A stretch of 64,000 nt of DNA. Source: Serilophus lunatus. Its lineage: Eukaryota; Chordata; Aves; Passeriformes; Eurylaimidae. The stretch spans positions 62,001-126,000 of the forward strand of contig VXBA01001685.1 in the NCBI GenBank assembly GCA_013399895.1, given 5' to 3'. Positions 25,001 to 36,388 of this stretch are shown piece after piece. The notes below the pieces were generated by a model that saw only the letters and a program-made list of their open reading frames with translations, did not search any database and was not told where the DNA came from. Both the position numbers and the translations under genes were made by a program. Position 1 is the first letter of the stretch. Each line of letters starts with the position of its first letter.

Positions 25001-25810
25001 TAAAATCAGTCTAGACTCAGTTTCTCAGCCTCTGGCAATTATCCTGATTCCCCAGGAGACAGGTGGGGAGATGCCACATGAGTGTATTTACAGAGAGATG
25101 GATATATTAAACCTTCCTCCTGCTTGTAAATTAAATGCACTGTTGAAGCTCTGGTCAGATGCTCACCCAACTATGCTGTCACCTTCTCTGATTTATCTCT
25201 GCAGCAGATGTAGACCCACGCTCTGTGGTGAGTGTTGCCAGTAGAAAATCTATAACTTGCACTCCTCTTTGGCGAGGAAAGTAAAAAACTCGAGTATGTG
25301 GACTCCTTTGAAAGGGGAAGGGGGAGTAGCATGGTTTCACGGAGGGGCGGAAAGGCTTATCTTGTCTGAGCTCACTTGACCTACCAACATGAGGTTGAAC
25401 TGATTGCAAGGGATGGCAGCCAGCTGGTGAGCAGCAAGCCTCAAAGAAGCGTGCAACCTGCTGAACAGGGAACCCCATGCAGCTCCATCTCTCTCATCTC
25501 CCCTACTGGTGCTGAGTTGTAGAGTGTCATGTGGCAGGACATCTGTTCCTCCAATGACCTCCTTCCTCTCCTATCTGTCTGAATGATTGTCTGTCACCTA
25601 TGCTGGTAGCATCTGCTCACACTGTACTTGTGGAGGACAGTTAAGACAGAGTCTTCAGGAAAGCCCATATCCTCTTTAAAAACTGGAAATGAGATGTAAC
25701 TTCTAGATTTGTAAATGAGCTTCAACCTTGTCTGTTGCTCAAGTCCTGGACGCTGCAAGATGGTATTATATTGCCAAAGACATCACCGGAGTCTTCAACA
25801 ACCTTGCAAG
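22041..25810. other. Non-coding sequence with an AT-rich TAAT cluster
   Basis: No gene is recognised. About 23030-23175 is very AT-rich and holds the exact 10-mer TTAAATAATT twice (23054-23063 and 23122-23131) plus TTTAATTAC nearby. Such cores are homeodomain-type sites, but they also arise by composition. A 9-bp stem hairpin (AAAAGATCT / AGATCTTTT) lies at 24378-24402. Open frames are all under 100 codons. Confidence 0.6.
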
Positions 25811-26256
25811 GGGAATCAGAGGGGCAGGTACCCCTCTTCACTCCTGTGACCGGTGGCATGGCTTGAGGAAATGGTATGAAGCTGAGTTGGAGGAGATTTA
25901 GGTTGCATATTAGGAAAATGTTTTTCACCTAGAGGGTGGTTGAGCACTGGAAAAGGCTCCCCAGGGAAGTGATCACAGCACCAATCCCCTAAGATTAGGT
26001 CAACTGGTTAAAGCATGGTGTTAATAACACTGAGGCATGGATTTGATCCCTGTATGGGCCATTCACTTAAGAGTTGGACTTGATGATCCTTGTGGGTCCC
26101 TTCCAGCTCAGAATAATCTGTGATTTTGAGTTCAAGAAGTGTTTGGACAATACTCTCAGAGATGTGCTGTGATTCTTGAGGTGCCTTGCACAGGGCCAGG
26201 AGTTGGACTCTATGATCCTGATGGTCCTCTTCCAACTCAGCATATTCTATGGTTAT
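25811..26256 (+). mobile_element. CR1 LINE 3' fragment, split by a SINE
   Basis: A 5'-truncated CR1 3' region. Before the interruption it reads 'gaggggcaggtaccc', 'ttaggttgcatattaggaaa', 'ttcacctagagggtggtt' and 'ctccccagggaagtgatc'. The SINE at 25990-26125 then intervenes. After it CR1 resumes with 'gagttcaagaagtgtttgg', 'gggccaggagttggact' and 'ccaactcagcatattctatgg'. The two CR1 parts join in the expected order once the SINE is removed, so the SINE came later. The copy is well preserved outside the insertion but has no coding sequence. Confidence 0.93.
25990..26125 (+). mobile_element. tRNA-Ile-derived SINE with CR1 tail (TguSINE1-like)
   Basis: The first about 83 bases follow a tRNA-Ile(AAT). 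They contain an A-box-like 'ttaggtcaactgg', the anticodon region 'ggtgttaataacac', a B-box-like 'ggatttgatcc' and an acceptor end 'tgtatgggccattca'. The remaining bases are a CR1-type 3' tail: 'gttggacttgatgatcc', 'gggtcccttccagctcag' and 'aataatctgtgatt'. A tRNA-Ile head joined to a CR1 tail is the architecture of TguSINE1, which was described as arising early in passerine evolution and is mobilised by CR1 machinery. The A and B boxes would be internal RNA polymerase III promoter elements, but both have drifted. Substitutions throughout show an old, inactive copy. The exact ends are uncertain by a few bases. Confidence 0.88.
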
Positions 26257-27537
26257 AAGTCACTTGATTTACTCTGCTTTTTTCTTCTGTCTTCCTTTCT
26301 TTTCTCTGGATTCCCTAGTATCTGATTTTATGATGAAGAAATGAGTAAAGAAGCAGATTTACATTATGTGAGATATTAAGAGGAATCTTATGCCACACTA
26401 GCAAGGATACTGTGTTAGACAGAAATGTGTATGTCTGCATATTTGACACTACTTGCACAGGACAGCAACTGCAGCATTGTGGGGATAGAAAAGTTTGATG
26501 TCTTGAATACTGTAGGAATACTTAAATGCAGCCAGCCTTGATCCTCATTCTGGGAAACAACAGCTGCTGCCAGGATAATTTTATCCTCTTGCTTACACAA
26601 GAGAGAAGATCTATTTTACAAACATCCCGTGATCTCCTGGACCCATATATGCGGTTATTCCAGGTCACAGTTGCATCACTGGAGTGGCAGGTCCATATTC
26701 TGACCTGCTTTTTTTTCTCTCATCCAGCAGACTCTTCCTGCCTTGAATGCTCTGAGCCTAGGGACCATATTCTTTCCTCTCCTGACTGAGTGGTTACCAC
26801 TACATCCTCTTTCAAAGTCTCTCTATGACTTGTAGGACATTAGGAAAATTTTGCTTCATCTTATTCAGTGTAATGACTCACTTAACATCAAATAACAAAA
26901 CAGTCATGGAAGAGAGGAGCTGATTTCTCAACTTGCAGGATGCAAAGTGCTAGAGATAAGAAGGTATACTCATGCTCTTATCAATTCTCATGCTGAAGTA
27001 TTTTGCTTTTCCTGCCATTACACTTCCACTGCCTTCCTGAGTGCAAAGGAAGAGACACAAATTAATTAAAGAGATAAATTTCCCAGCTCACTGTCTTCCC
27101 ACTACAACTAGCTGCCCTGCCACACCTGTAATCTTCACAGTACCTCTGACTACCTCTCAGAAACACTTCCCAGATAAAAGTTTCTCTAATGTAAAAACGT
27201 GGAGAGAGAGAAATCTCCAGGTTCTTAATTTTTCTGGGGGGTGGCAGAAGAAAGCCTGAAATGTTTCATTTTATGATCAGGCACTTTGTTATTTTCTCAT
27301 TTGTTTGTTTGTCTGAAATAAATTTCTGGCTCCACATTGCCTTTTGAAAACATTTGGAAGATAAAAAAAATCCCCAAGCCTTTCAGAGGAGCTAAAAATG
27401 AAAACTGTTGGCTTTTCTGGAGAAGCAAATTGGCTTCAAAAGAGACAGAAAAATAGCTTAAAGTTGAACAAAACTTTGTATTTCAAGAAACTAAATTCCC
27501 TTCAAAAATGATATTTCTTTCAGTTTCTCCTTTCCTT
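26257..27537. other. Non-coding unique sequence
   Basis: No gene or repeat is recognised. Open frames are all below 90 codons. A small (TTTG)n-like patch lies near 27300-27315. Confidence 0.6.
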
Positions 27538-27576
27538 NNNNNNNNNNNNNNNNNNNNNNNNNNNNNNNNNNNNNNN
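27538..27576. other. Assembly gap (39 N)
   Basis: Thirty-nine unknown bases directly followed by a run of 28 T. The neighbouring homopolymer is the likely cause of the gap, so the true missing length may not be 39. Confidence 0.99.

Positions 27577-27604
<28 letters not shown>
27577..27604 (+). repeat. Poly-T run (28 T) next to the gap
   Basis: An uninterrupted T run abutting the gap; its real length is unknown because the gap hides its left end. It could be a minus-strand poly-A tail of a retroposed sequence, but no recognisable element follows it. Confidence 0.95.
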
Positions 27605-27607
<3 letters not shown>

Positions 27608-29839
27608 CTTCCCTTGAAATTACTGATGAGTCCAATCACACATTTTGCTCTGCACTGTAACTACTGCACTGGAAGTGTTGGGTAGCACAACCAAAAGCAA
27701 GAGTCCTCCTGCTCACCCTCTGAGGCTGTCCAGCAGCACTGGGAATGCCCAGGAGGGTGGCTTTCAAGGCACGTTTTTATTTGATTAGCAATGGTCACTT
27801 GGCATCTGTGCAATCAAAGTATTCCCTTATTTAGCACTGATCTGTGAATGCTGATAGTCAGTGGGTTAATCATTATGGAAATACTGACTGATTCCTGAGT
27901 CAAATGTCAGGTGGTGCCAAAAAACAGAGCCCTGGGACAAAGGACAGGGAAGTTTATCTCTGACTAATGCTACAGATAAAATGGCTGTTATAAAAAAATG
28001 TCTTCCAACACAACATTTGGGTCACAACAACATCTGAACAACAAAGTTCATTCTCCTTTCCCATGAAAAACAGCAAATTCCATTAGTTGCCAAAGTTTGG
28101 GATTCTTACAGCCCCAATTGTCCAGGCTACAGGGGGTTATTTATAAAGAGCTTAGAGAAAAAAAACCCAACCAAAAACACAAAAAGAGAGAAAAAAAATA
28201 AAGGCTTCAGATATAGCCATGAATTAACCTAGAAACGGATTTCTAAGCAGCACAGGAGAGGATGTGTACAGCATGTCAGCCGTGGGTATAGCGCTTGTCA
28301 AAACTGGTATCAGGTTTCAAGATGATCTGCATCAGTCAATGAATGATACAAATGGCTGTAAAGGCAGTGGCCAGGCCTCTTGATTTAGCTCTGCCTTTCT
28401 ATAGTCCTGTTTATTGAGGAACCAAAAATAGAGGCAACAGTCACAGCAGTCAGTGCTTTCAGTCCCTCCTCAAGTAATGGAAACAACGACTGCCATCTTC
28501 AACAATCACTCAGTATTTGGAAAGGTTCCGAGTTTTGGCAGCCCAATGTAACAGAGAGTAAAAAGTGCATGATTTCACATAGGATGGTCCTCTTTCAGCA
28601 CCATTAAGCTGGATATACCATCAGGCATTTTGGGAAGTCTTAGTTTACCCATCAACTAATGCCCACAGATATTTGCCTTAATCAGCCCTTTCCGTCTGGC
28701 CCACAGCAGCAACAGAGGGTGGAACACATTAGAGGATGGGAAGGGCAACTTACAGGGTAAAATATTTCCCTGACTGTAATGTAAGTTGCAAATACATGAC
28801 TCTTAAAGGGTAGGGAGAACAATATGTGACATGAAATGTGGGCTGTGTTTCTGATCCTGTTAGTCTATGTGTATCTATTGTTCACCAGTGTTAACAACTG
28901 GATTCCCGGCATCTAATTTTGACTCTGCTTTTGGGGCAATTCAAATAATTTTTTTAAATCCTTGACCATGACAGGAGACAGAGGCTGTTGCTTTAGGGGT
29001 GATTGTGAAGCACAGCTGGGATGGAGCTTAGATGTGCTGCTACTCCATGTGGAAAGAAGCTGACAGTTCTGGATAGCAGTACATCCTCTCAGTGGTAGAG
29101 TTCTTGGAGAGTGACAGATCTTCTGCCCTTCAGCAGAGCGGGATGCTAAATAGCCAGCTAAGAGTAGATGCTAAATTTTTAAACAGAGAAAGGGCAGTTT
29201 GATGAATCCCATCTGAATAGAATATGCTTATTAACACATCATTAAAAATGCCTGGTGTCTTACAAATGCAAACAATTAGATCCTTCTGGGAGTGTCAGAC
29301 TCCCCTTTCTCCCCCTTTCTCTTTAAAAGCAGCTTTTTTTTTTTTTTAGTACATGGTGACCTTTCAAGACTCAGCCTGCTACTCCTCTACTCCTGCACAG
29401 TTAGGCTGTTTCCCAGATGGGTAGGAGAAAGATGTTTGCTCTCTGTGCTCTACAAGCAGTGATACACCCTTATCTTGTCTTCCATAAAGATATACCACTC
29501 AGGACCCAGTACAAGGCAAATCTTTCTTCATACTCTGACCCTTCTTTGGCAGCTCAGAGAGGACACAGCTTTTGGCTTCCCAAGGGATAATGTCATCTGG
29601 GAGAAAGGTGGGTGCCTCACCAAATGGGGCCACTAGTCAGGACACACCTGAAGATGTAGCTGGGAAACTACAATTTGGCCTCTGGATCTCTGGGCAGCAT
29701 GTGAAGCCCAAGGGTAGGAGGTGCACAATGGCTGCAAAGTTTGCAGGGCAGCTTGTCTATCTTGGTGGAAAAGGATGCTGGCATCCAGGTTGAAGTCAGG
29801 GGTCTGAGCAAACTATGGTGAGAAGTACTAGCCCAGGAA
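27605..29839. other. Non-coding unique sequence
   Basis: No gene is recognised. An A-rich patch with CCAACC-like interruptions lies at about 28155-28205 and a 14-base T run at 29334-29347. The 73-codon open frame at 29572-29793 has no recognisable domain. Confidence 0.6.
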
Positions 29840-29961
29840 AAAAAGAAATTAATCGATTAGTAAACTTATGTATCCAGACTTTTGAACCACGATGCAAAAC
29901 AAAAAGAAATTAATCGGTTAGTAAACTTATCTATCCAAACTTTTGAACCACGATGCAAAAC
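29840..29961 (+). repeat. Tandem duplication, 61 bp x 2
   Basis: Two adjacent 61-base units, 29840-29900 and 29901-29961, differ at only three positions (unit positions 17, 31 and 38). The unit starts 'aaaaagaaattaatcg' and ends 'accacgatgcaaaac'. About 95% identity with equal length points to one fairly recent tandem duplication. The unit keeps CG dinucleotides in 'aatcg' and 'cacgatg'. No known satellite is recognised. Confidence 0.97.
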
Positions 29962-30453
29962 AAAGGACAGCAATAATATCCTTTTTATATATGGCCAGTT
30001 CTGTTACTAGAAAATGCTGTTACCGTGGTGTTCTACTTCCCACTAACTCCCATATCCCTTTGCACTCAACTTCAACTGGGTAATTTTCCCTTAGACAATA
30101 TTTTCTGTTCACCAAGTCCTGGCAGAAGTACCATAATCTCTTCAGGGTTAAAGAAGGGGAAATGCAGAAAAAAGGTCCTGCAGCAGCACAACGAAGAGCA
30201 CATTCATATTGCGAACATCGACAGGAGGTCCTCAGCTTGTTGAGTTTAATGAAATGAAGGCTGAAAAGGGTAGGATTTGCTGTCACAGATACAGGGGCCT
30301 AAATATTGGGGAGGAAATAGAACTATTTAACTCAAGTACAATGTTGGCACAGGAACAGCTGGGTACAGGCTGCCCATGAATGCATCTAGACAATAGGAAT
30401 AGACAGAAAAGAGCAATACAAAAGGAGGGATGGAGATGGGAGAGGGAGGCCAA

Positions 30454-30472
30454 AGAGAGAGAGAGAGAGAGA
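30454..30472 (+). repeat. (GA)n microsatellite, short
   Basis: A short purine GA run of about 19 bases just upstream of the minus-strand CR1 tail. Confidence 0.9.
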
Positions 30473-30489
30473 AACCCAGTAATTTTCAG

Positions 30490-30546
30490 ATCATAGAGTC
30501 ATAGAAAGGGGGTTGAGAAAGGTCTCTGGGGATCTGCTCATCTTGG
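30490..30546 (-). mobile_element. CR1 3'-end fragment, minus strand
   Basis: The plus strand reads 'atcatagagtcatagaa', then 'ggttgagaaaggtctctgg' and 'ggatctgctcat'. These match the reverse complement of the CR1 terminus (ATCATAGAATCATAGAATGG and the following block). Only the last about 57 bases of the element remain. Confidence 0.72.
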
Positions 30547-33500
30547 TTTTTTAACCTTTTGTAATATGACAGTCATTCCTAAAAGAGAAAAGTCAGAGAC
30601 CGTTTTATCAACGTGGCCACAATAGTTTTCATTCACAGCTTACCAAAACCTAGACTTTCCCTTGCATGTTCTTCTTATTATTTTCCCCAATTTGGCTGTA
30701 CATTTGCATATGAGAACATGAAATATTACAATTAAGAATTTGCAGTCATTTCACAGCTCCTCAATTTGACAGTGCTTCGTGCATAATTGGGTGAGAAATA
30801 TTGCTCTACTGCAAACCTCTGCCCCAAAGCCCTGCCCTGAGCAGCTAAAGCTTCCCTCATTCTTGATACACTCATGTGGGTTGGAGATGTGATTGTAGCT
30901 AAAAGTAGGACTGAGACTTTATGATTTCTTCTAGCATCAGGCAAGGAAGGTGACTTGAGGAAATGTGAGTGAAATGTAGCCTCCACCTCCTCTCAACAGG
31001 CAACTGAAGGAGTCCTGAGATTGCCCCTGGCTCCAAGTTCCAGCTCTGCTGCTCCCCATCCCCATGCTCCTGCCATAGGACTGTGGCAACATCAGCCAAT
31101 TTTCCCACATTGCTGAGAAGCCTTGAGATTTGCTGGTGTGCTCTGGTTCTATATAACCTTATTTGTGTCTTTTTCCTCCTTCCACCTGCTTGTCTTACCT
31201 GTTTAGCAGGCATCCTCTTCCAAAGCTGGCACTAATTTTGACAGTGGGTGAAAAGAGTGCCCATTGAATAAGTCCTTCATCCATTTGGAGACTAGAGGTG
31301 CTACTTTCTTACAAATAAATATCTGAAGAAGCTTGTTTTGGCTTCATCTGCTCCTCTTCACAGGAACCTGTGTCACTAGTGGCTCTCCAAACTGGGGTGA
31401 GCTGAAGTGTCAAATCCTTCTATTGCAAATACCCGCATATGCATTCTTTCCACAGGCTGTGGAAATACCCCTCAAAAGCTCTTCTGGGGCTTAGAGCATT
31501 ACTGTTCCAGTCTACACGGTCATTTATTTCCCTGGGTAGTAGAGAAATCGGGAGTGGAGAATGCCAGATCTGGCTTTATTTTGGCCATACAAATGTATAA
31601 CTGAGTAGTGAAAAGTCAGGGAAAAGCATAAATCTCACTGTTGCTCTGCGAGTTTTTCAAGTCCCTCTGGAATCCAGAGGCAGTTTTCAGTTAGGAAGTC
31701 TGAATGTACTTTACTGATGGGGCCAAATCCAGTCTTAACACAAGGCCATGGAAGTCAGGGGAGTTTCATCAGGAATGCATTAGGAATTGCATCGCTGCTT
31801 TAAGGGCTATATATTAGTGTAGTTGCTGAGCCAGTCTGCCTTTACCATATGTCAGAAGTAATAAAAAACTAGCCTTGTACCAGTGTGTTTTCACTCCTCA
31901 CCCTGAGATTATCAAATCACTGCAGGCACCAAATCACTCTTGCAAGACCACAGTAAAAATGTTTTGCTCTGCTCTGCTGTCTACTATGGTGTGTCTCAAA
32001 ACTCCTGCAGATGTTCTTGTAAGTGCACTTTTACCTCCTAATTATCAAAGTGGTATATTTTCTATTTTACTAAACAGCGAACAGGGCATAGGACTGAACT
32101 ATATGCCAATCTGATGGTCAACCCCCAGCATCTGATCACTTCTGCACAATATGAGGGGCCAAAAATCCCACGAAAATGGAGCTGCATTGCTGGTGGACAA
32201 GTCAGGAGCTGTCACCATTGCACTCTTCTTCTTTATGCCAGTCATGACAAGCTCCTGGCCCTGCAGAGGTTGGGATCCTGGAGAACAGCAGCAGAGACAT
32301 CAAATGCTATTCAAGGCTCCTGCAAAGTTGCTGCGTATCAGACATCCCAACTATTTTAAATTTTAAACACATCTTTGGAAGGCATGTCTCTCCTGCAACG
32401 TTCTTCCCATTGAACCCATGTGCATGGGCTTGGCTTTCCAAACAACAGCTCTGCTGAGGAGCTTGCTTTGTTATTAATAAGATGGCTGTGTTTATGTAGT
32501 TTAAGTGATGTTAAAATTAAAGAGAAGCTATGATTCAGCTGACTTCAAGTTTTCTCAGCTCCCTTCCTTTGCACACACAATTTGCCCTGCACTTGTTTGC
32601 CTTGGCAGGGCCTGGGCTTAATAGTAACAATTTCATCTTCCATTTATGGACATCTGCACGCCATGTTATTCTTACAAAGCAGAACACTTCTCAGAGCTGA
32701 GCAAGTGGGACATGTAAAGCCATGCATGGAAAAGCAAAAATCTTTTCAGGATTTCAGCTTCTTCACATAAGGAATAGCTTTGTCTCTGCCATTTGGGAAA
32801 AATTAGTATGAAGGGAGAAGGGTCCTGTCTCTGACTTTGGATCTTGAAAAAGAAAGAAAAACAGTCACAAACCTGCAGTGTATTACATTCAGTGTACACT
32901 GCTTGGCAAATTTCCAGGGCAAATGTAGGGAAGATGTAAGCTGGTGGAGCTGGATATATCAGCTGAAATATTTTTTGCATGGTGAGATGAATTCCTTTCT
33001 TTCTTAGATATTTTGACTTCAAGTGACTACTGTACCAACAACTATCTCTTCTAAGAGACTGAGCTTGGATTCCCACCCCAACCTGGCTTGGATTCCCATG
33101 CAGGTTTTCTAGTATCTAAGCACTGTGCAGCCCATGGAGGATATTGTCTCCTTCCTGTTCATCACTAGCCAAACCTTCTTGCAACTTCATCCTTTGAATC
33201 AGTGCTCATGCTGGAGCTTCTGGATGATTTATTTTTTTTAAATAATTTAAAATTTTTTTTCAAATTAACATTTAAAGGAGGGTTGTAGCAGGGATTTGAC
33301 ATTCTGGAAACCAAGACTCTAGGAGGATCTTTCAGTTTTGCCTTAAATGTTCATAAAAAAGAAAAAGGAATGAGAACCTAGCTGCAGCAAGGCCAAGGGG
33401 AACTACAGCCAGAGCATCACCTGATGAGAGCAGCCTGATCCTCATGAAAATGAGGTTTGTCCTCCCTCAGTGCCACTGAGTTTCCTCTGTTTTGTCTCAG

Positions 33501-36322
33501 CACAAATGAGAATTTGAGCCAATGATGATAAGCCTGGAGCTTATCATCAAATTGATAAAATAAGGTGAATGGGGAATGATAGAGTCCTTAGTGCAGGGGG
33601 AAGTAGTTTTGCTTCAGCTAAAACCTGATTGTCTTTGCATTGTGAGCATCCCTCCTTTTTGGCTAACAACATTCCTCACCTCCCTGTCCCCTACCTACAG
33701 GCCCAAAATACTGCCAATACTCTTTGGCTTAGTGTTGGTTGGGATGGGGGTCCTGGCTCTCCAACATGACTTCACTGAGAGTCTTTTGTTTTTAGGAACC
33801 CCTAAGCAAGGCCTACTAAAACAGCACCACTCTTGCAGGATCTCAGCCTGCACTGGGGTTATGGGTTAGGGTCAACGAGGCTCATCACAGGCAGTTTTCA
33901 CTGTGAAGATCAAGGAGAGCGCCAATCACTTGACTAGTGTTGCAAGACCTCCAACCTCTAGTATCCCTGTGGCCAATTCTGGACTCCAAACTCATCCTAA
34001 CAGCCCATTTGACTAGCTGAGACTCCAGATCCTCAGCAAAATGAATGTGAGCTTATTTTTTCTCTTTTCACTCAAGAACATGGACCAATGCTTCTCTAAG
34101 CTCCTGTGGTGGAAACTAAGGCCACAACAGTGAATTGGGAGAAATGAACAGATTTTGCAGCCATAGGAAGGACAGAAAAAGTGCAGTATTTTGGGTAGCA
34201 GTATGTGACTGGATGGAGTCCAGATGTGCAGACAGAAGTCATGGTGAAGAGTTCCTTCCATTCACTATCCTCTCCCAGTGACATGTCCAGCCTTATCCTG
34301 CCTTTCTAGCTAAGTGCTGTTTGACTCCTGTGCTTGTATGTGCATCTATAATGTGACTCCTTGTGTGTGTCACATCCCTGTCCCAAATCTGTTTCCCATT
34401 TGCCAGGAATCAGATTCCCTGCTCTTTCTGAGGCACTTTCTCTGAGCTGCTCAGCCATGACCAGAGCCTGAGGCATACTGGATGGCAGCTCGTGAATCTC
34501 ACACTGCAACAACTGACCACAAACTGAAAACCTACCAGTGGAAGACTGCTCCTTAGGGGTGTGTAATGTTCCTTTCCCAAAATTACTGGTTATTCAGTCA
34601 CTTGTGCATAAACAGGAACTTTGTTCTCTGCTCTTTTCCAAGTGCTGGAAGGCCAGCAACTGGCATGCAATCCTATCATCTTTGAAACAGCATAATTCCC
34701 CAAAACATCAGAAATGCATGGATGGTGTCCTGTCTTTCCAGTAACCAGATTCACTTGCACTTTCACTGATGTTACAGTCCATAGAGTAAAATCATCTACT
34801 TTGCACAAAATTGGCATACTGGGACTGCAACTTTCTTTTGCTCACCCCCAGCAGATGATGCACCTGACTCCAACCAGAAGCTCTGTGTGGCAGAAGCAGT
34901 ACGAATTTTGCAGTGATAAAGTCACATAGGACCTGTTTTAATTAAAAAATTACACTTTTCCTTACAGACTTTGCCTTCTCCATAGCCCTGAGGGACTGGC
35001 TGGGAGAGCCTGTGTCACTGTTTCAGGGACCTCCAGCAGTAGGAGCCCAGCTTCTCCTCAGAAGCAGGGGAGAAGAGTCCCTAATCTGGTTCTCTGGAGC
35101 GGCTGCTCACTGTGAGTCCTGAATGCTTTTAAGTCTTCTGTTTGCCTAAAAGCTGGGCCTGAAGGTTGAGGATTGATCTCTACATTCAGGGTGGGTGGTG
35201 GGGACTCTTCACTGTGGCCTCTCAGCAGTCCACCGTGACCCAAAGACATCTTGTAAGGCATACACCATGACCACGAATGGCTGCCTCTTGCTTTTGCCAT
35301 GAGGTTTCTGAGGAACTGTCAAGTGCTGTGTAAATGGTTAAATGAACTTTCTCTGCTGTTTGTATGGGTCTGGAATAGGAATACTCTCAGTGTCCTTTTC
35401 ATTTTGTCTGAGGTAGGGTCATGGGGAAGGCAGATGGATGAGTTTATAATTCCTAATCTGGATACAGCTAATGAGAAGGTAGTTCTTTTGCCCTCCTGTG
35501 GCCCCTTCCCCTTCTTTCCTCTTTAATCAGCACTTTCCACCTTGACATTTCCCCTGCTTCCATCATCTTTAACCTTGTCTGCCCTCCCTTTCTCCTTTAA
35601 ATATCCTGCTTCTTTCTTCTCCCACCCTCAGTGCCTTTCTGCCTTCTAGCTTTGCCTCTGGGTGCCTCTGAGCTCTTTGGGTGTGCCAAGCCACTGTCTC
35701 CTTGTTCAGCAGCAGCCTCTGCAGCTGCTCTGCCTTTCTTGTCTGTCTTGGCTTTCTTTCTTTTTGGCTTCCCCCTGAACACCCAGAGGTGGGAAACCTC
35801 AGAAAGACCCTCTAGCAGAGAGGTTTCTGACCTCATTGTTCTCTCAAAGGGAGAAGTTCAGGTTCTTTTAGTGAAGTTTGAGAATGCTTTGTCAGCAAAG
35901 GGAATGGGGAGATCATTGGTACTGCTGTAGGGGATCATTAATTCCCCATCTGAACTGAGAGAGATGTGAAGAAAGTGTGTGAACACAATGCTTTTCATGA
36001 AATGCCTTTCAGGGGAATCGTAGGACTTGGAGGGGGAAGAGAAATGGACTAAAAAGGAGAAACAAACTCAGGAAGAGCTGAACATCCAGGAGAGAGAAAA
36101 ACTCAGAGGGGCAGCGTCCCAACGAGACTTGTTAGGGGAGGATTTGGGGGTCAAAATGAGCAGTAAAGAAGCTCTGTAATGCTGGTTATAATAGATTTGT
36201 GGTGGGCGGTAGTGGAGAGTTTGAGTGAACAGAAGAACAGATGGATGGCACCCCTTCATCTCCAAATTGTGACAAGCTGCTCTATTTAGAATGTATTAGT
36301 GGGAAGCAAAAAAAGACCGGCT
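30547..36322. other. Non-coding unique sequence
   Basis: No gene or clear interspersed repeat is recognised in about 5.8 kb. A perfect 11-bp stem hairpin lies at 33523-33549 and a very AT-rich patch at 33225-33275. The 35560-35790 stretch is pyrimidine-rich, which creates a lysine/arginine-rich but otherwise featureless open frame on the minus strand. Confidence 0.62.
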
Positions 36323-36388
36323 TGTGTGTGTGTGTGTGTGTGTGTGTGAGTGTGTGTGTGTGTGTGTATGTGTGTGTTTATGTGTGTT
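36323..36388 (+). repeat. (TG)n microsatellite, interrupted
   Basis: Thirteen perfect TG units (36323-36348) are followed, after an AG interruption, by further TG runs with occasional A or TT to 36388. Open frames of Thr-His or Cys-Val repeats here are artefacts. Confidence 0.97.

Noticed and set aside
25990..26072. tRNA-Ile gene
   Set aside because: The tRNA-like sequence is mutated in stems and A box and runs directly into a CR1-type tail, so it is the head of a SINE.
35597..35836. Lysine/arginine/alanine-rich frame on the minus strand resembling a small basic nuclear protein
   Set aside because: The plus strand is a pyrimidine-rich tract, which yields Lys/Arg/Glu codons on the minus strand automatically; no poly-A tail or flanking duplication supports a retrocopy.
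36323..36388. Possible array of regularly spaced direct repeats like a CRISPR
   Set aside because: It is a simple TG dinucleotide microsatellite in vertebrate DNA, with no spacers.
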